A DNA stretch of 34,200 bases from a bacterium (GCA_021780375.1 JAJXYT010000129.1:1-34200); one strand, 5' to 3'; counted from the stretch's first letter, positions 22,884 to 32,988 are shown. The notes: generated by a model from the sequence alone, not told the origin. Program-made: numbers and translations.

Positions 22884-23831
22884 ATGAATAAACACGTTTC
22901 GCACCTCTGCGGCGCGGCCTTGTTTCTCGGCGCGGCCTTGTTCAACCAGTCCGTTCAAGCACAACTGATCCTCACCGGCACCAATTACGTTCAGGACTTC
23001 AACACCCTCAGCAACGGCCTGCCTTTCGGCTGGTCGGTCCGGCTCAATGCCAGCGTGACCAACCTCGGAACAAACGTGGATTTTCCGACCGTGCCCAAAA
23101 CATGGGGAGACTCCAAGGGCGGGTTTGGCAATTGCGCCTCCCCTATGAGCAATTCGGGCACGAATTTCATCGGCACCGAATCCACCAGCATCCAAAGCAA
23201 TTGTCCGAATCGCGCTTTGGCCATCCGTCAAACGGGCACCTTTGGCGATCCGGGAGCCTCGTTTGTACTACAGATTGCAAACACCATCGGCCTGAGCAAT
23301 TTGACGTTCCGTGTGGATTTGGACCTGCTGCGGACAAATTCTAATTCCACGACCTGGGTCATCCAATATGGAATTGGCGATTCACCCTCGTCGTTCACCA
23401 CCCTGGGTGATTATTCCGACCCGGGTGTCTTCGGCGCAACGACCCGGACTTACAACCTCGGCACGAATGCCAACAACACGTCATCCAACGTGTGGATTCG
23501 AATCGCCGCGCTCTCGCCAGCGAGCGGATCAGGCACGCGCGACACTTTCGGCATCGATAATTTTTCCCTGTCCTGGGACAACAGCAGCGCACCCGGCGCG
23601 CCGCTGGCCATCAGCCACTTTGCCGTCGCCAATGGCCAGGCGCAGATTGATTTCACGGGAAGTTCCAGCGACGGAGTCGGTGCATTCGTGGTTCAGGCCG
23701 CCGACCAGGTTTTCGGTCCTTACACGGAAATCGCGAGCGGGGCAACCATCACGCAAATGAATCCGGGAAATTTTCACGCCGCCGCTCCCTTAAAAGGTTC
23801 GCAGCAATTTTATCGGATCAAACGGCCATGA
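22884..23831 (+). CDS. Secreted beta-rich protein of unknown function
   Basis: A 315-residue exported protein with a signal peptide ('ALFLGAALFNQSVQAQ', cut after AQA). The mature part is Ser/Thr/Asn-rich and predicted mostly beta; it reads like the PEP-CTERM/LamG-like extracellular proteins of Verrucomicrobia, with 'YVQDFNTLSNGLPFGWSV', 'RTNSNSTTWVIQYGIGDSPS' and 'RDTFGIDNFSLSWDNSSAPG'. The C-terminal 'FVVQAADQVFGPYTEIASGA' and 'QFYRIKRP' match the short terminal module ('vqssdnLtgpwt ... fyRl') seen on many verrucomicrobial surface proteins. No enzyme motif was recognised. The track start at 22719 is an artefact; ATG 22884 starts the signal peptide. Confidence 0.8.
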   Translation: MNKHVSHLCGAALFLGAALFNQSVQAQLILTGTNYVQDFNTLSNGLPFGWSVRLNASVTNLGTNVDFPTVPKTWGDSKGGFGNCASPMSNSGTNFIGTESTSIQSNCPNRALAIRQTGTFGDPGASFVLQIANTIGLSNLTFRVDLDLLRTNSNSTTWVIQYGIGDSPSSFTTLGDYSDPGVFGATTRTYNLGTNANNTSSNVWIRIAALSPASGSGTRDTFGIDNFSLSWDNSSAPGAPLAISHFAVANGQAQIDFTGSSSDGVGAFVVQAADQVFGPYTEIASGATITQMNPGNFHAAAPLKGSQQFYRIKRP

Positions 23832-23840
23832 CCGGAGAAG

Positions 23841-24137
<297 letters not shown>

Positions 24138-24152
24138 TTTGTCACCTGCATA

Positions 24153-24209
24153 TAAGGGCCTTCTACCACGCTTACCCTCTCCACTGGAAGTGCAGCCAGA
24201 AGGCCCTTA
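24153..24209. repeat. 12-bp perfect inverted repeat upstream of yjbQ
   Basis: TAAGGGCCTTCT (24153-24164) and AGAAGGCCCTTA (24198-24209) are exact complements, 33 bases apart, directly before the shortened yjbQ. GCATATAAGGGCC and GCACATATGGGCC nearby are similar direct words. It probably marks the element or rearrangement that removed the yjbQ 5' end. Confidence 0.75.
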
Positions 24210-24341
24210 AAGCTCCTAAAACGCTCGGAGAGCACATATGGGCCGGTCACGGCGGGGACGGGCAAGGCCGGAGGCACAACAATGGAACAAATATTTCGCC
24301 GCGAGCGGCACAACATACTACTTGTCCGAAGGATTAATGTA

Positions 24342-24361
24342 AATCCCCGTTTTTGGGGATT
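24342..24361. promoter_or_regulatory. 18-bp palindrome, copy 1 (upstream of GH2)
   Basis: AATCCCCGTTTTTGGGGATT; its core on the minus strand reads ATCCCCAAAAACGGGGAT, matching copies 2 and 3. It ends 76 bases before the GH2 start and about 41 bases before a possible -10 (TATACA at 24403). It has no T-run, so it is not a terminator. The 10-base word GGATTAATG occurs on both sides. Confidence 0.6.
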
Positions 24362-24437
24362 AATGCTCACTGTAAATTCATTAATCTATTCGTGTGAACA
24401 ATTATACACTAGCAGCGTTTTCTGCCGCTTTTTTAAA

Positions 24438-27400
24438 ATGAAACATTTATTTGTGTCTTTATCTTTAGCTCGAAATTGTCTGCTTGCTCTTGTCTCCCAG
24501 ACTGGTTTGTTCTTTTTCTTAATGGCCAATCCGGTAGATAGACAGACTAAAACTCATTTTGATATTCCCGGCGATTGGAGTGTCATTGGGAGGACAACGG
24601 TACGAACAAATTCAAATTCGGTGACAGTAGCAGGTGGTTTTTTAGTGGACCGGCAAGTTTGGACCAATGCCGAAATCACTTTGCGGGCCAGGGCGCCGCA
24701 AAGTACGGAGCAGGTGCAGATTTGGGGCGGCTTTCGTTACCGTGATCGGGACAGTCGTTACGTTTTTGCCCTGCGCGGCGGCCACGACGATGATCTTTAC
24801 ATCGCGCGTTACGCCCCGGATGGAGGGGCAAGATTTCTGGGCATCGCCCCGCTTGATTTCAAGCCGAAGCCGGGCGTTTGGTATCGTTTACGAATAGTCA
24901 TTTTGGGATACCGGTTTCAGATTTTCTTGAATGACGAAAAACTGCCCCGCATCAATGCGGTGGACCGCGACCCGCTTTGGGACAGGGGAAACGTGCTGGT
25001 GGGCGGTGGCTGGCTGCCTGCAGAATATTCTGACCTTCAGATAAAGTCCCTGACCGCTGCTGACGAGGCGGCGTTTCTCGCCATTGGCGACAAGCGTTGG
25101 AGCGCCCCGGCGATTGACAAGGAGGCTCTTCGCAAAAAGCAACGGGCTGAATACGCGCCCGCAAAGGTGACGGCTTTGAACCCACTGCGAATGGAAGTTT
25201 CACTCGATGGGAATTGGTTGTTCATGCCGGACTATCAATTGGCCGTCGGACAAAAGCCAATCCGATTGGATTACGACGACCAAAGCTGGCACGTTATGCA
25301 AGTTCCGTCGTTTTGGACGCCGGGTTTGTCCTGGCTGCACGGCGAGACGGGTTTCCCTGACTTGGATAAATTTTCCGCGACCAAAGGTGTGGCCGAGAGT
25401 TTGTATGTTCAACAAATCAAGCGTTGTGACGCCTATACTTTTGACTGGCGCAAGACTTCGTCCGCCTGGTATCGGCATTACCTCGATCTTCCGGCCGACC
25501 TGGGCAATCGGCGTTTTGAACTGACTTTTGACGCCATCGCCAAGGTGTCGAAGATCTGGGTCAACGGAACCGAAGTGGGAACGCACACGGGCATGTTTGG
25601 TCAGGTCAAATGCGATATAACCGAGTTTGTCAAACCCGGGCGCAATGTAATTGTCGTTCATGTCATCAGTCGTCCCGATGCGAACGGAACATCTGCCAAC
25701 AAAGTTGAAGGTGTTGCGGTAACAGTGGAAGTCACCTCAGCTATGCTCCATTCCCTGCCGCACGGCATGTTTCAGGATGACGTGGGCGGTATCTGGCAAC
25801 CGGTGAAGCTCACCGTGACTGCGCCAGTGTTGGTCAGCGACTGCTTTATCGAACCCGACTTGCACGGCGCCAAAATCAACCTGGATATTCTGAACAGCAG
25901 CAGACGGCCGGAGCAACTGGACGTTGGCTATTCGATAGTCTCCGCGCAAGCTGGCGCCCTGCTTTACTCCAACCCGGTGGCGCAACCCTTTCTGGCAGCC
26001 GCGGGCAAGACCGCACGTTTGAAACTGACGACCCCTCGCCTAAATCCAAAACTCTGGTCACCGCAAGATCCCGAACTTTACTATCTTGAAGTTCAATTAA
26101 AGAATGGAAATCAGGCAATTGACAGCTACAGAGTGCGATTTGGGTTCAGAACCTTCACGGTTGACGGAAACAAATTTCTGCTGAATGGGCATCCGTATTG
26201 GCTGCGAGGCGCGGATCCGTTTCCGAACACTTTGATGCCGAATGACGCGAGGCTGGCGCGCCGGTTTATGCAAATCGCCCACGACGGGAACGTTCAAGTC
26301 ACCCGCTCTCATATTGTGCCGTTCACCGCGACCTGGCTGGACGCCGCTGACGAAGCCGGTGTAGCTGTATCCTATGAAGGCACGTGGCCCTGGCTGATGA
26401 TTGAAGGCGACCCCCCGAGTGAACAACTGCTGCATGTTTGGAAAGAAGAGTTTTTATCCTTGATCCGTGAGTATCGGAATCACCCGAGCATTATCCTTTG
26501 GACGGTCAATAATGAGATGAACTTTGCCAGGTTTGACCAGAACAACCCGGAACTGTTGAAGAAAAAATGGGTCGTTCTCAATGACGTGATCACGGCCATG
26601 CGCAAGACCGACCCGACGCGGCCGGTGGTTGCCTATTCGGGATATACCCGCGAGGAGGCCGGCAAGGGTTATCGCGAAGTGGTCCAGCCGAACGGATTTG
26701 ACGATGGCGACGTGGATGACGTCCACCGGTATTACGGGTGGTATAACGAGTCTTTCTTTCATTATTACGACGGACAGTTTCAAAATTTGGCCACTGCCGG
26801 TCGCCCGCTCATCAGCCAGGAAATGTCCACCGGCTACCCAAATAATGACGATGGTCATCCAACGAGGTTTTATCTGTTCAAACACTATACGCCGCAAGCG
26901 CTCGCAGGAGACTACGCTTATGAAAATGCAGACCCGGCTCTTTTCCTCAAACGCCAGGCGTTTATGACCAAGGAATTGGCGGAAACATTGCGGCGGACAA
27001 GTCACGATGCCGCAGCGGGCATATTATACTTTTCCTACTTTACCTGGTTCCAAACTCCGTGGCTGGCGGATCAGATTGAACCTTGGCCCGCTTACTACGC
27101 ACTGAAAACGGCTCTCCAGCCGGTTTTGGTCAGCGCCGAGTTGTATGGCAGACATTTTTATTCCGGCGTCGCTTTTCACGAAAGGGTCTGCGTCATCAAC
27201 GATTCGGGAACCTATCAAGCGCTTCCGGCCAGTCATCTCATCTGGGAATTCACAGACGCCGGCCGAGTTTTGTCCCACGGACAAGTGGAAGTGCCGCCGG
27301 TTAATTATTATACAAATCATTGGCTCGACGTGAAATTCAAAACGCCGCAGAAACTGCCCACGCCACGAGTGGATGGCCAGCTTGTCCTGCGATTGGAGTC

Positions 27401-28109
27401 CGGCGGAATAGTCCTCTCTCAAAACAGTTACGACGTGGTGATGGCCACGTCCGATTGGGCAGCTGCTGGCTTGGGCAAAAAAGCGAGCTTGCTGCTTTGG
27501 AACCCCGGCAAAAGTCCCGTGGAAAGTTTGTCCCGGATTCCTTTTAACGACATTGACTTCCCCGGGGCGGCCAATCCCACGAATGTTTTGATTGTTGGCG
27601 ATCTGGATGGCGTGACATTGACATCATCCCAAACAAACCAACTGAAAGAATTTCTCTCCCAGGGCGGACGAGTGCTCATGCTTCATCCCGAACGAGCGCT
27701 GATTAAACTTTTCCCCGACCTGGTCAAGGCATACGAGGCGAAGGAAGGCGAGATTGTCACGATGCACGTGCCGGAATCACCCGCTTTTTCGGGAATCGAA
27801 CCGCTGGACCTGGCGTGGTTTGAACGTGGACACCGTCAGTTACCCCTCGCCTGCACAGGTATTTATAAAATTGCTTCTGACCGTAAACACGTGACCGCTT
27901 TGGCCGACCAATGCGACCTCCACGGCTATTTGCAAAATCCATCCGAAATCGCAAAGTACAGCGGGACTCCACTGGTGGAAATTCACATTGGCAATGGGCA
28001 TCTGATTGCCAGCGAAATCAACTTTGAATCCGATCAAAACGATCCAATTTCAAGGCGATTGTTAAGCAATATCATCAGGTATTTGCTGGCATCCGGGCGC
28101 AAGCAATGA
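24438..28109 (+). CDS. Secreted glycoside hydrolase family 2 enzyme, multidomain
   Basis: A 1223-residue exported GH2 hydrolase (beta-galactosidase, glucuronidase or mannosidase type). After a signal peptide ('LLALVSQTGLFFFLMANP'), residues about 40-210 form a LamG/DUF1080-like beta-sandwich ('QVQIWGGFRYRDRDSRYVFA'). The GH2 sugar-binding domain follows ('FELTFDAIAKVSKIWVNGTE'), then an Ig-like domain, then the TIM barrel: acid/base Glu693 in 'IILWTVNNEMNF', nucleophile Glu795 in 'PLISQEMSTGYP'. The C-terminal part has a Rossmann-like domain ('VLIVGDLDGVTLTSSQTNQL', 'FLSQGGRVLMLHPE'), like the trimerisation/GATase-like domain of some GH42/GH2 enzymes. Start ATG 24438 opens the signal peptide. 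The sugar is unknown. GC content is lower than in the genes before it. Confidence 0.93.
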   Translation: MKHLFVSLSLARNCLLALVSQTGLFFFLMANPVDRQTKTHFDIPGDWSVIGRTTVRTNSNSVTVAGGFLVDRQVWTNAEITLRARAPQSTEQVQIWGGFRYRDRDSRYVFALRGGHDDDLYIARYAPDGGARFLGIAPLDFKPKPGVWYRLRIVILGYRFQIFLNDEKLPRINAVDRDPLWDRGNVLVGGGWLPAEYSDLQIKSLTAADEAAFLAIGDKRWSAPAIDKEALRKKQRAEYAPAKVTALNPLRMEVSLDGNWLFMPDYQLAVGQKPIRLDYDDQSWHVMQVPSFWTPGLSWLHGETGFPDLDKFSATKGVAESLYVQQIKRCDAYTFDWRKTSSAWYRHYLDLPADLGNRRFELTFDAIAKVSKIWVNGTEVGTHTGMFGQVKCDITEFVKPGRNVIVVHVISRPDANGTSANKVEGVAVTVEVTSAMLHSLPHGMFQDDVGGIWQPVKLTVTAPVLVSDCFIEPDLHGAKINLDILNSSRRPEQLDVGYSIVSAQAGALLYSNPVAQPFLAAAGKTARLKLTTPRLNPKLWSPQDPELYYLEVQLKNGNQAIDSYRVRFGFRTFTVDGNKFLLNGHPYWLRGADPFPNTLMPNDARLARRFMQIAHDGNVQVTRSHIVPFTATWLDAADEAGVAVSYEGTWPWLMIEGDPPSEQLLHVWKEEFLSLIREYRNHPSIILWTVNNEMNFARFDQNNPELLKKKWVVLNDVITAMRKTDPTRPVVAYSGYTREEAGKGYREVVQPNGFDDGDVDDVHRYYGWYNESFFHYYDGQFQNLATAGRPLISQEMSTGYPNNDDGHPTRFYLFKHYTPQALAGDYAYENADPALFLKRQAFMTKELAETLRRTSHDAAAGILYFSYFTWFQTPWLADQIEPWPAYYALKTALQPVLVSAELYGRHFYSGVAFHERVCVINDSGTYQALPASHLIWEFTDAGRVLSHGQVEVPPVNYYTNHWLDVKFKTPQKLPTPRVDGQLVLRLESGGIVLSQNSYDVVMATSDWAAAGLGKKASLLLWNPGKSPVESLSRIPFNDIDFPGAANPTNVLIVGDLDGVTLTSSQTNQLKEFLSQGGRVLMLHPERALIKLFPDLVKAYEAKEGEIVTMHVPESPAFSGIEPLDLAWFERGHRQLPLACTGIYKIASDRKHVTALADQCDLHGYLQNPSEIAKYSGTPLVEIHIGNGHLIASEINFESDQNDPISRRLLSNIIRYLLASGRKQ

Positions 28110-28152
28110 GGCGATAACAAAGAAGGTAACGTTCAGTGCCATTGCAGACTCC

Positions 28153-30336
28153 TCACGGTGGAGAGATGGGGATGGTAGTTTGCAAGGGAATCTCGCCCCG
28201 CAACATCTTGCCGGCTTGATTGGCCAGCCGCAAATACCAATCGCTGTTAAGAGTGATTCCGTCGCAGTTCAGGGCCAGAAATGCACCTTGAGCGGGTAGT
28301 TGAGCAGCCGTTGGGACCAGCTTGTACATGGCCGTCCCTTCATTCACCTCGTCAAACATCGCGCCGTAAATCATGTTACAGCCAGCCTGTACGTCATCAT
28401 AGACCTGCCTCCAATAAAACGACCCGCCGTTGCGCGGAATCTGGTTGAGCGGACCGCCATTCTCGTTGTACCAGGAAAAGCCGGGGAAAACCACGGGCAT
28501 ATAATCAATCCCGTTCGTTTTGCATTCGGCAAGGTCCGGCACGGTAATGTTCGCCGTATAACTGTCCGCACCCGCGTTGTTGCCAAATCGGCCAACCGCC
28601 CAGGGACTGACGACATCGAACGAAAGATAGACAGAGGTCCACGCGGCATTAGTGTACGAATCATTCTGTAGCGTGCGCCAATACGTCGGCACGCCGCCCA
28701 TCACGGTGACACCTTGCGATTTGAACCAATTTATCACCGTCTGTGCCTGCTGTGGGGAAGCCAGATGATTTCCATCGTTGAAACCAAACCCCCAGATGGC
28801 CACCACGGGTTTACCTTTGTGGTAAAGATACCGTGTGCTATTCGTAATGTGCATGGAATTTACAAGGTAAAGCCAGTCGTTGGTAATATTACTGACAAGA
28901 GTATTGGTAGGCTGTCCGCTGACGTCATACATAATGGCAAATACCCGCCCGTAGGCTTCTGCCCCTGCGCGGACATTGGCAGTAACCTGGTTGCGGAAAG
29001 AAAAGAATTGCGGACTGGAAAGATCGCTCAGGAAACGTTGAAGAAATACGCCGTCCAATTGATTTTCCTGCATCCATTGGAAATGGCGGAGGACGGTTTC
29101 CTGCACGGCGGATGAATAGAGTTGAACCGGACTGCCGTTGGAATAGGTCATCCGGGTATTAAAAAGCTCATTCGAGGCGAACTCGGATGTGTCTGGAAGA
29201 AAATCCATATTAGCGTTGGCCGCTGTCGGCGTCTGGTTATGGAACCAATGCCACCACTGGTTTGGCGCCGAGCCGTCATTCGGACACGCAAACCAACCCT
29301 GATAGCCCATCAACAATTTGCCATACATCGTGGTGGCATCAACCCCATGATTCAGACTGAAGAACGTGGTCTGGCTCAACAAAGGCAAAATGGCCTCGTT
29401 AGTCCCATTGGTCGTAATGACCGTGTTGGTCAAGGATTCCCAGACGACTGGCGCAAGGAGATTGGTAGTGGACTGCAATCCGTAATAAACAGAAGAAGTC
29501 GGCCAGGAGAGCACCAGATTGGTCCCCGATAGTTGGATGGAAAGATAAACCGCGCTGCTGGAGGTGCTGCCATTGGTTGCAGTGATTGTGGTGGTGTTGG
29601 CGGTTCCGTTGTAATTGCACGCAACGGTGCCAGCACCACCGTAAGCGCTAATTTTGCCGCTTGCGATGAAGCTGTCCACCGAGGCCACTTGATTGCCGGC
29701 AATGACCACCGTTCCACCTCCAATGTCCAGCACAGAACCGCTGCCCTGAATCGAGTTGGTGGCCCATTGGGAAAGAGTCAGCGTGCCGCCGTTGATGTGC
29801 GCGATGCCCGTGCCGCCGCTGAAACCCAACCCGAAGGCGCCCGCGACCGACGCCGTCCCGCCATTCATGATGAACGTGCCGGTTGCTCCCGCATTCAGAC
29901 CAATCCACAAGTGATAATTGAATGTCACCGAGCCGCCGTTCGCAATGTCCATTTCGCCGGTATTGTTGTAGCCAATTGCCGTCCAGGCATAATTGCCATT
30001 ATTGCCTGCCGTATTATCCCCGGCAGACAGGCTGCCCCCGTTGGTGACAATGAGGATTCCCCCCGGCCCGCCGTCACCGATGGAGATTTGGCATCCGCCC
30101 ACCGCCCTGTTCACAATGCACGGAGCGGTGCCGGCATTGAAATATGCCTTATACCCTGCGCCCGGCGCGGCGCCTCCGCTCCAGTTGCCAGCCGTGGTCC
30201 ACATGTCGTCTGATGGCTGATTGGGATTGCCGGCCGGGTTCCAAGTCGTTGCGGTGAGTTGCGCTTGCGCGGAAATCCCCGCGCAGAGCAGAACCCACAC
30301 CGCAAGCCCGCCACAAAGTTTGGGGAGGTTTTTCAT
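28153..30336 (-). CDS. Secreted GH71/GH99-like hydrolase with beta-strand-repeat N-terminus
   Basis: A 727-residue exported protein. After a signal peptide ('GGLAVWVLLCAGISAQAQ') comes an autotransporter-associated-type beta-strand-repeat region (about 20-240: '[17 protein letters not shown]', 'GTFIMNGGTASVAGAFGLGF', 'AHINGGTLTLSQWATNSIQG'), a short linker ending 'YYGLQSTTNLLAPVVWESLT', then a catalytic barrel that begins 'GKLLMGYQGWFACPNDGSAP' and continues with 'LDGVFLQRFLSDL' and 'FDEVNEGTAMYK'. The barrel resembles GH71/GH99-like proteins of Bacteroidetes and Verrucomicrobia (alpha-glucanase/mannanase type). The candidate acidic residues are in 'MFDEVNEGTA', but I cannot assign them. It lies 106 bases after the pseudopilin gene, probably in the same transcript. 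ATG 30336 is chosen over 30366 because it begins the signal peptide. Confidence 0.85.
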   Translation of the reverse strand: MKNLPKLCGGLAVWVLLCAGISAQAQLTATTWNPAGNPNQPSDDMWTTAGNWSGGAAPGAGYKAYFNAGTAPCIVNRAVGGCQISIGDGGPGGILIVTNGGSLSAGDNTAGNNGNYAWTAIGYNNTGEMDIANGGSVTFNYHLWIGLNAGATGTFIMNGGTASVAGAFGLGFSGGTGIAHINGGTLTLSQWATNSIQGSGSVLDIGGGTVVIAGNQVASVDSFIASGKISAYGGAGTVACNYNGTANTTTITATNGSTSSSAVYLSIQLSGTNLVLSWPTSSVYYGLQSTTNLLAPVVWESLTNTVITTNGTNEAILPLLSQTTFFSLNHGVDATTMYGKLLMGYQGWFACPNDGSAPNQWWHWFHNQTPTAANANMDFLPDTSEFASNELFNTRMTYSNGSPVQLYSSAVQETVLRHFQWMQENQLDGVFLQRFLSDLSSPQFFSFRNQVTANVRAGAEAYGRVFAIMYDVSGQPTNTLVSNITNDWLYLVNSMHITNSTRYLYHKGKPVVAIWGFGFNDGNHLASPQQAQTVINWFKSQGVTVMGGVPTYWRTLQNDSYTNAAWTSVYLSFDVVSPWAVGRFGNNAGADSYTANITVPDLAECKTNGIDYMPVVFPGFSWYNENGGPLNQIPRNGGSFYWRQVYDDVQAGCNMIYGAMFDEVNEGTAMYKLVPTAAQLPAQGAFLALNCDGITLNSDWYLRLANQAGKMLRGEIPLQTTIPISPP

Positions 30337-30442
30337 CTCAAAGTAAATTGCAAAGTAACGCGCCACGTCTCTAATCCAAAAAATCGAAGTGTCTCTGATC
30401 TCCCCCGCCCTGCAAAAGGAATGTCATAAGCCGTCACCGTCT

Positions 30443-31297
30443 TTAGTTAATACGCACACTACTTACCGATGAGAGCCATATCATATCGCTTATAAAAGCC
30501 GGGTCAGTGCATTGCCCATTGTGATATAATCCGTTGTAGGTCTTTGCTGACCTCCATTTGTGGATGATCGAATGTCCATCGGCGAATGCCATACCGGTCG
30601 CGCCATCATGACGCCCCCCTGGAGTATCTATTTGGTAACCAGTCGTCCAGCCAAGCGGCGTTATCTGAACTGCGAAGGCGGCATCGTTGATAGTTGCAGA
30701 CGATTCGTCAATGAAGACCCAGGTTTGCGATTGGTGTACGATAGTGCTCAGCTTATTGAATATTCTGTACCTCGTATTCGGAAGCCATTCACCTTGACCA
30801 AAGGTTTCGCTCATGGAGTAACTACGCACCCTGAGGGTGCCCCCTCCCCTGGGATCAGCGTCATGTTGAGTCGAATTATCCGCCGGGCAATGATAGACTT
30901 TTACATTATTGACATAGGGGTAAAGCTCCCCAGCCGTGAGTGGTTGCGTGTTGGTAGAGGTGTGATAATCGTTCATGATTCCACCGACCCAATTGGTGCT
31001 CCAAATGGTAAGATTTCCAGGCAAGCTGCCGTTGTCCAACAGCGCTGGAGTATAGTCGTTATGATCATTGGCGTACATGACCCAACCCAGCGCCAGTTGC
31101 CTTGTGCAGTTCATACATGCAATTCCCTGGGCTCGCACCTTTGCCGCGCTCAAGGCCGGCAATAACATAGCCGCAAGAATCGCAATAATGGCAATGACCA
31201 CCAGTAATTCAATCAACGTAAAGCCTTGTCGGGAGGGCAAGTAAAATTGTTTTCGATGTGAATAGATTTTTCTATTTGAATACATTGATAACGCCAT
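30443..31297 (-). CDS. Type II secretion-like pseudopilin, H-X9-DG type
   Basis: A 284-residue class III pseudopilin-like protein. The leader '[20 protein letters not shown]' has the prepilin peptidase site (G|FTLIE) followed by '[12 protein letters not shown]'. The C-terminal part has the H-X9-DG motif in '[20 protein letters not shown]', the DUF1559/H-X9-DG group expanded in Verrucomicrobia and Planctomycetes. The globular part has paired cysteines ('CMNCTR'). Such proteins are thought to build surface structures or help export; exact role unknown. The track ORF starts at 31654, but residues before 31297 are antisense to the divergent gene. GH71-like gene follows in the same direction. Confidence 0.92.
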   Translation of the reverse strand: MALSMYSNRKIYSHRKQFYLPSRQGFTLIELLVVIAIIAILAAMLLPALSAAKVRAQGIACMNCTRQLALGWVMYANDHNDYTPALLDNGSLPGNLTIWSTNWVGGIMNDYHTSTNTQPLTAGELYPYVNNVKVYHCPADNSTQHDADPRGGGTLRVRSYSMSETFGQGEWLPNTRYRIFNKLSTIVHQSQTWVFIDESSATINDAAFAVQITPLGWTTGYQIDTPGGRHDGATGMAFADGHSIIHKWRSAKTYNGLYHNGQCTDPAFISDMIWLSSVSSVRIN

Positions 31298-31324
31298 TTT
31301 AGGCCCGCCCCAACCCGTTTTGCC

Positions 31325-31342
31325 ATCCCCGAAAACGGGGAT
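31325..31342. promoter_or_regulatory. 18-bp palindrome, copy 2 (divergent promoter region)
   Basis: ATCCCCGAAAACGGGGAT lies 27 bases upstream of the minus-strand pseudopilin start and 73 bases upstream of the plus-strand start at 31416, so it could serve both directions. A good -10 (TACAAT, 31385-31390) for the plus gene lies 42 bases after it, nearly the same distance as at copy 1. Confidence 0.65.
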
Positions 31343-31415
31343 ACCAATGCGCCCCAATTGTGTTAGCCTTACCCGGATTCCGCATACAATCCACAACCAT
31401 AACACAAACCCAAAT

Positions 31416-32729
31416 ATGAAAAGAAAAATAAACTTCTCTGGAGCATTCAAGGCCCTGCTCGTGGCTGGCCTGCTGGCGTCGCCGATGCTGGCCTCCAACG
31501 CTATCGCTGCAGACAATTCGTGGTCTCCGCTCGACCTCAATCCTGACGGCAGCGCTAATTTTGCCGATCCCAACAACTGGTCCCTGGCTGTAGTGCCCAC
31601 TAACGGCGATGGGAACCGGGTCATAATCATTGGAACTTTAGGAAGCACCACCAACTACGTTGCTTGCGTTATAACAAATAACATGGCCGATCTGTACCAG
31701 TTAATCATGGGCGATAACGGTACTGCTGGAGGCGGAATTCTGATTGTCACCAATGGTGCCCATGTGTCGTTTGGGGTTGCCAGTGGACAATGGACAGGAA
31801 TTGGTTTCCCGAACGGCCCTGGGACGTTGTACGTTGGACCAGGTTGCGATTTCACTTGCGGCAGCCATCTCTGGGTGGGGCAAGGAACCAATAACGGCGC
31901 TCCTGCTCAGGGAACAGTAATCATTGACGGCGGCTCGATTCATGTTCCAAACGGCCAATTGGGCGTGGGCTGGAGCGGGATAGGTGGCACCAACTATATT
32001 ACCCTCGAGAACGGCGGCCAATTGTACTTGACCACTTGGGCTTCCCAAACGCTTGGCTACCCGGGCAACACCAACTCGCTTGGTATTATGAACCTCGCCG
32101 GAAACACCTGCACTGTCGTCGTCACAAACAATCAAACCGGTTACATGAATACCTTGATAACAAATAACCAACTCATCGCCTACGGCGGCGCGGGCACGAT
32201 CCAGTACAGCTATAATCCAGCGCTGAACATAACTACCATCAGTGCCGTTGCGCCTGGCTCGCCCATCATCACTAGCCAACCGGCAAATGTGGTAACCTCG
32301 TTGGGCAGCACAGTCTCTTTCACTGTGACGAATAACAACGTGGCCGTCAACTATCAATGGATGTTCAATGGCAACCCGCTCTCGAACGGTGGTGGGATTT
32401 CCGGTGCCACCACGGCCACTCTTACTGTTACCGGGGTTACTCTCGCTCAGCTGGGAAGCTATTCTGTGAAGATTACCGCCCAGAGTGATTCTACCCTGTT
32501 TACCACGAGCAGTCCGGCCTCATTGAGCACCACCGGGATTAACCTCTATCCTGTCGTCACGGTCAACGGAGTTCCCGGCAATACATACGTGACCTCGTGG
32601 TCCGCCACGGTGAACGGGACTTATACTCCGTTTGCGACGAACACCGTCAACAGTTTCGCCCCGCTGTACGTCGTTGACACCGCTTCGCCGATGAGCGTCA
32701 CGCGGTTTTATAAGACGGTTCAGCAGTAA
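31416..32729 (+). CDS. Secreted beta-strand-repeat protein with Ig-like domain
   Basis: A 437-residue exported protein, paralogous over its first 270 residues to the N-terminus of the GH71-like enzyme: both have 'GGILIVTNG' and '(L)(I/S)AYGGAGT' blocks ending in 'NITTISA' or 'NTTTITA'. A signal peptide ('[20 protein letters not shown]') is followed by the beta-strand-repeat region, an Ig-like domain at about 283-375 ('[20 protein letters not shown]', '[13 protein letters not shown]', '[20 protein letters not shown]'), and a C-terminal module ending '[13 protein letters not shown]'-like, typical of verrucomicrobial surface proteins. No catalytic domain, so probably substrate binding or surface layer. 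Start ATG 31416 follows CAAACCCAAAT without a ribosome-binding sequence. A strong terminator follows. Confidence 0.87.
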   Translation: MKRKINFSGAFKALLVAGLLASPMLASNAIAADNSWSPLDLNPDGSANFADPNNWSLAVVPTNGDGNRVIIIGTLGSTTNYVACVITNNMADLYQLIMGDNGTAGGGILIVTNGAHVSFGVASGQWTGIGFPNGPGTLYVGPGCDFTCGSHLWVGQGTNNGAPAQGTVIIDGGSIHVPNGQLGVGWSGIGGTNYITLENGGQLYLTTWASQTLGYPGNTNSLGIMNLAGNTCTVVVTNNQTGYMNTLITNNQLIAYGGAGTIQYSYNPALNITTISAVAPGSPIITSQPANVVTSLGSTVSFTVTNNNVAVNYQWMFNGNPLSNGGGISGATTATLTVTGVTLAQLGSYSVKITAQSDSTLFTTSSPASLSTTGINLYPVVTVNGVPGNTYVTSWSATVNGTYTPFATNTVNSFAPLYVVDTASPMSVTRFYKTVQQ

Positions 32730-32816
32730 TGCCTGAGCGTTTGCGCCCCCGAAGGGGCTTGTGCCGCGTTGACACAAGTGAGGAGGCGCAGGGCGCTTAA
32801 AAATAGTTCGTATGAC

Positions 32817-32850
32817 GTGGCTGGCGCCCCGTGCGCCAGCCACCTTTTTT
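32817..32850 (+). terminator. Rho-independent terminator
   Basis: An 11-bp perfect stem GTGGCTGGCGC/GCGCCAGCCAC with a 5-base loop (CCCGT) is followed directly by CTTTTTT. It ends transcription of the beta-repeat/Ig protein gene, about 90 bases after its stop. Confidence 0.92.
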
Positions 32851-32867
32851 GTCCAGTCTTTGCAGAT

Positions 32868-32988
32868 TGAGACCTCTGCAAAAGTACTGTAGTGGCGCTC
32901 TGTGAATGCCCATGGAGGCGAATTTGCCGGGAAAACGACACGATCACAGAATGCTGCTGCAAGAAAAACGACTTTTGCAGAGGTTTCA
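32868..32988. mobile_element. MITE-like element, 121 bp
   Basis: Terminal inverted repeats TGAGACCTCTGCAAAAGT (32868-32885) and ACTTTTGCAGAGGTTTCA (32971-32988) match in 17 of 18 positions and enclose 85 bases with no gene. The flanking trinucleotide GAT on both sides may be the target duplication. Termini of the GAGACC(T)nTGCAAAA kind occur in some insertion sequences, which would be the source of transposase; no transposase gene is in the window. Confidence 0.65.

Noticed and set aside
24342-24361. Terminator of an upstream gene
   Set aside because: No T-run on either strand after the stem, and the nearest upstream gene is divergent.
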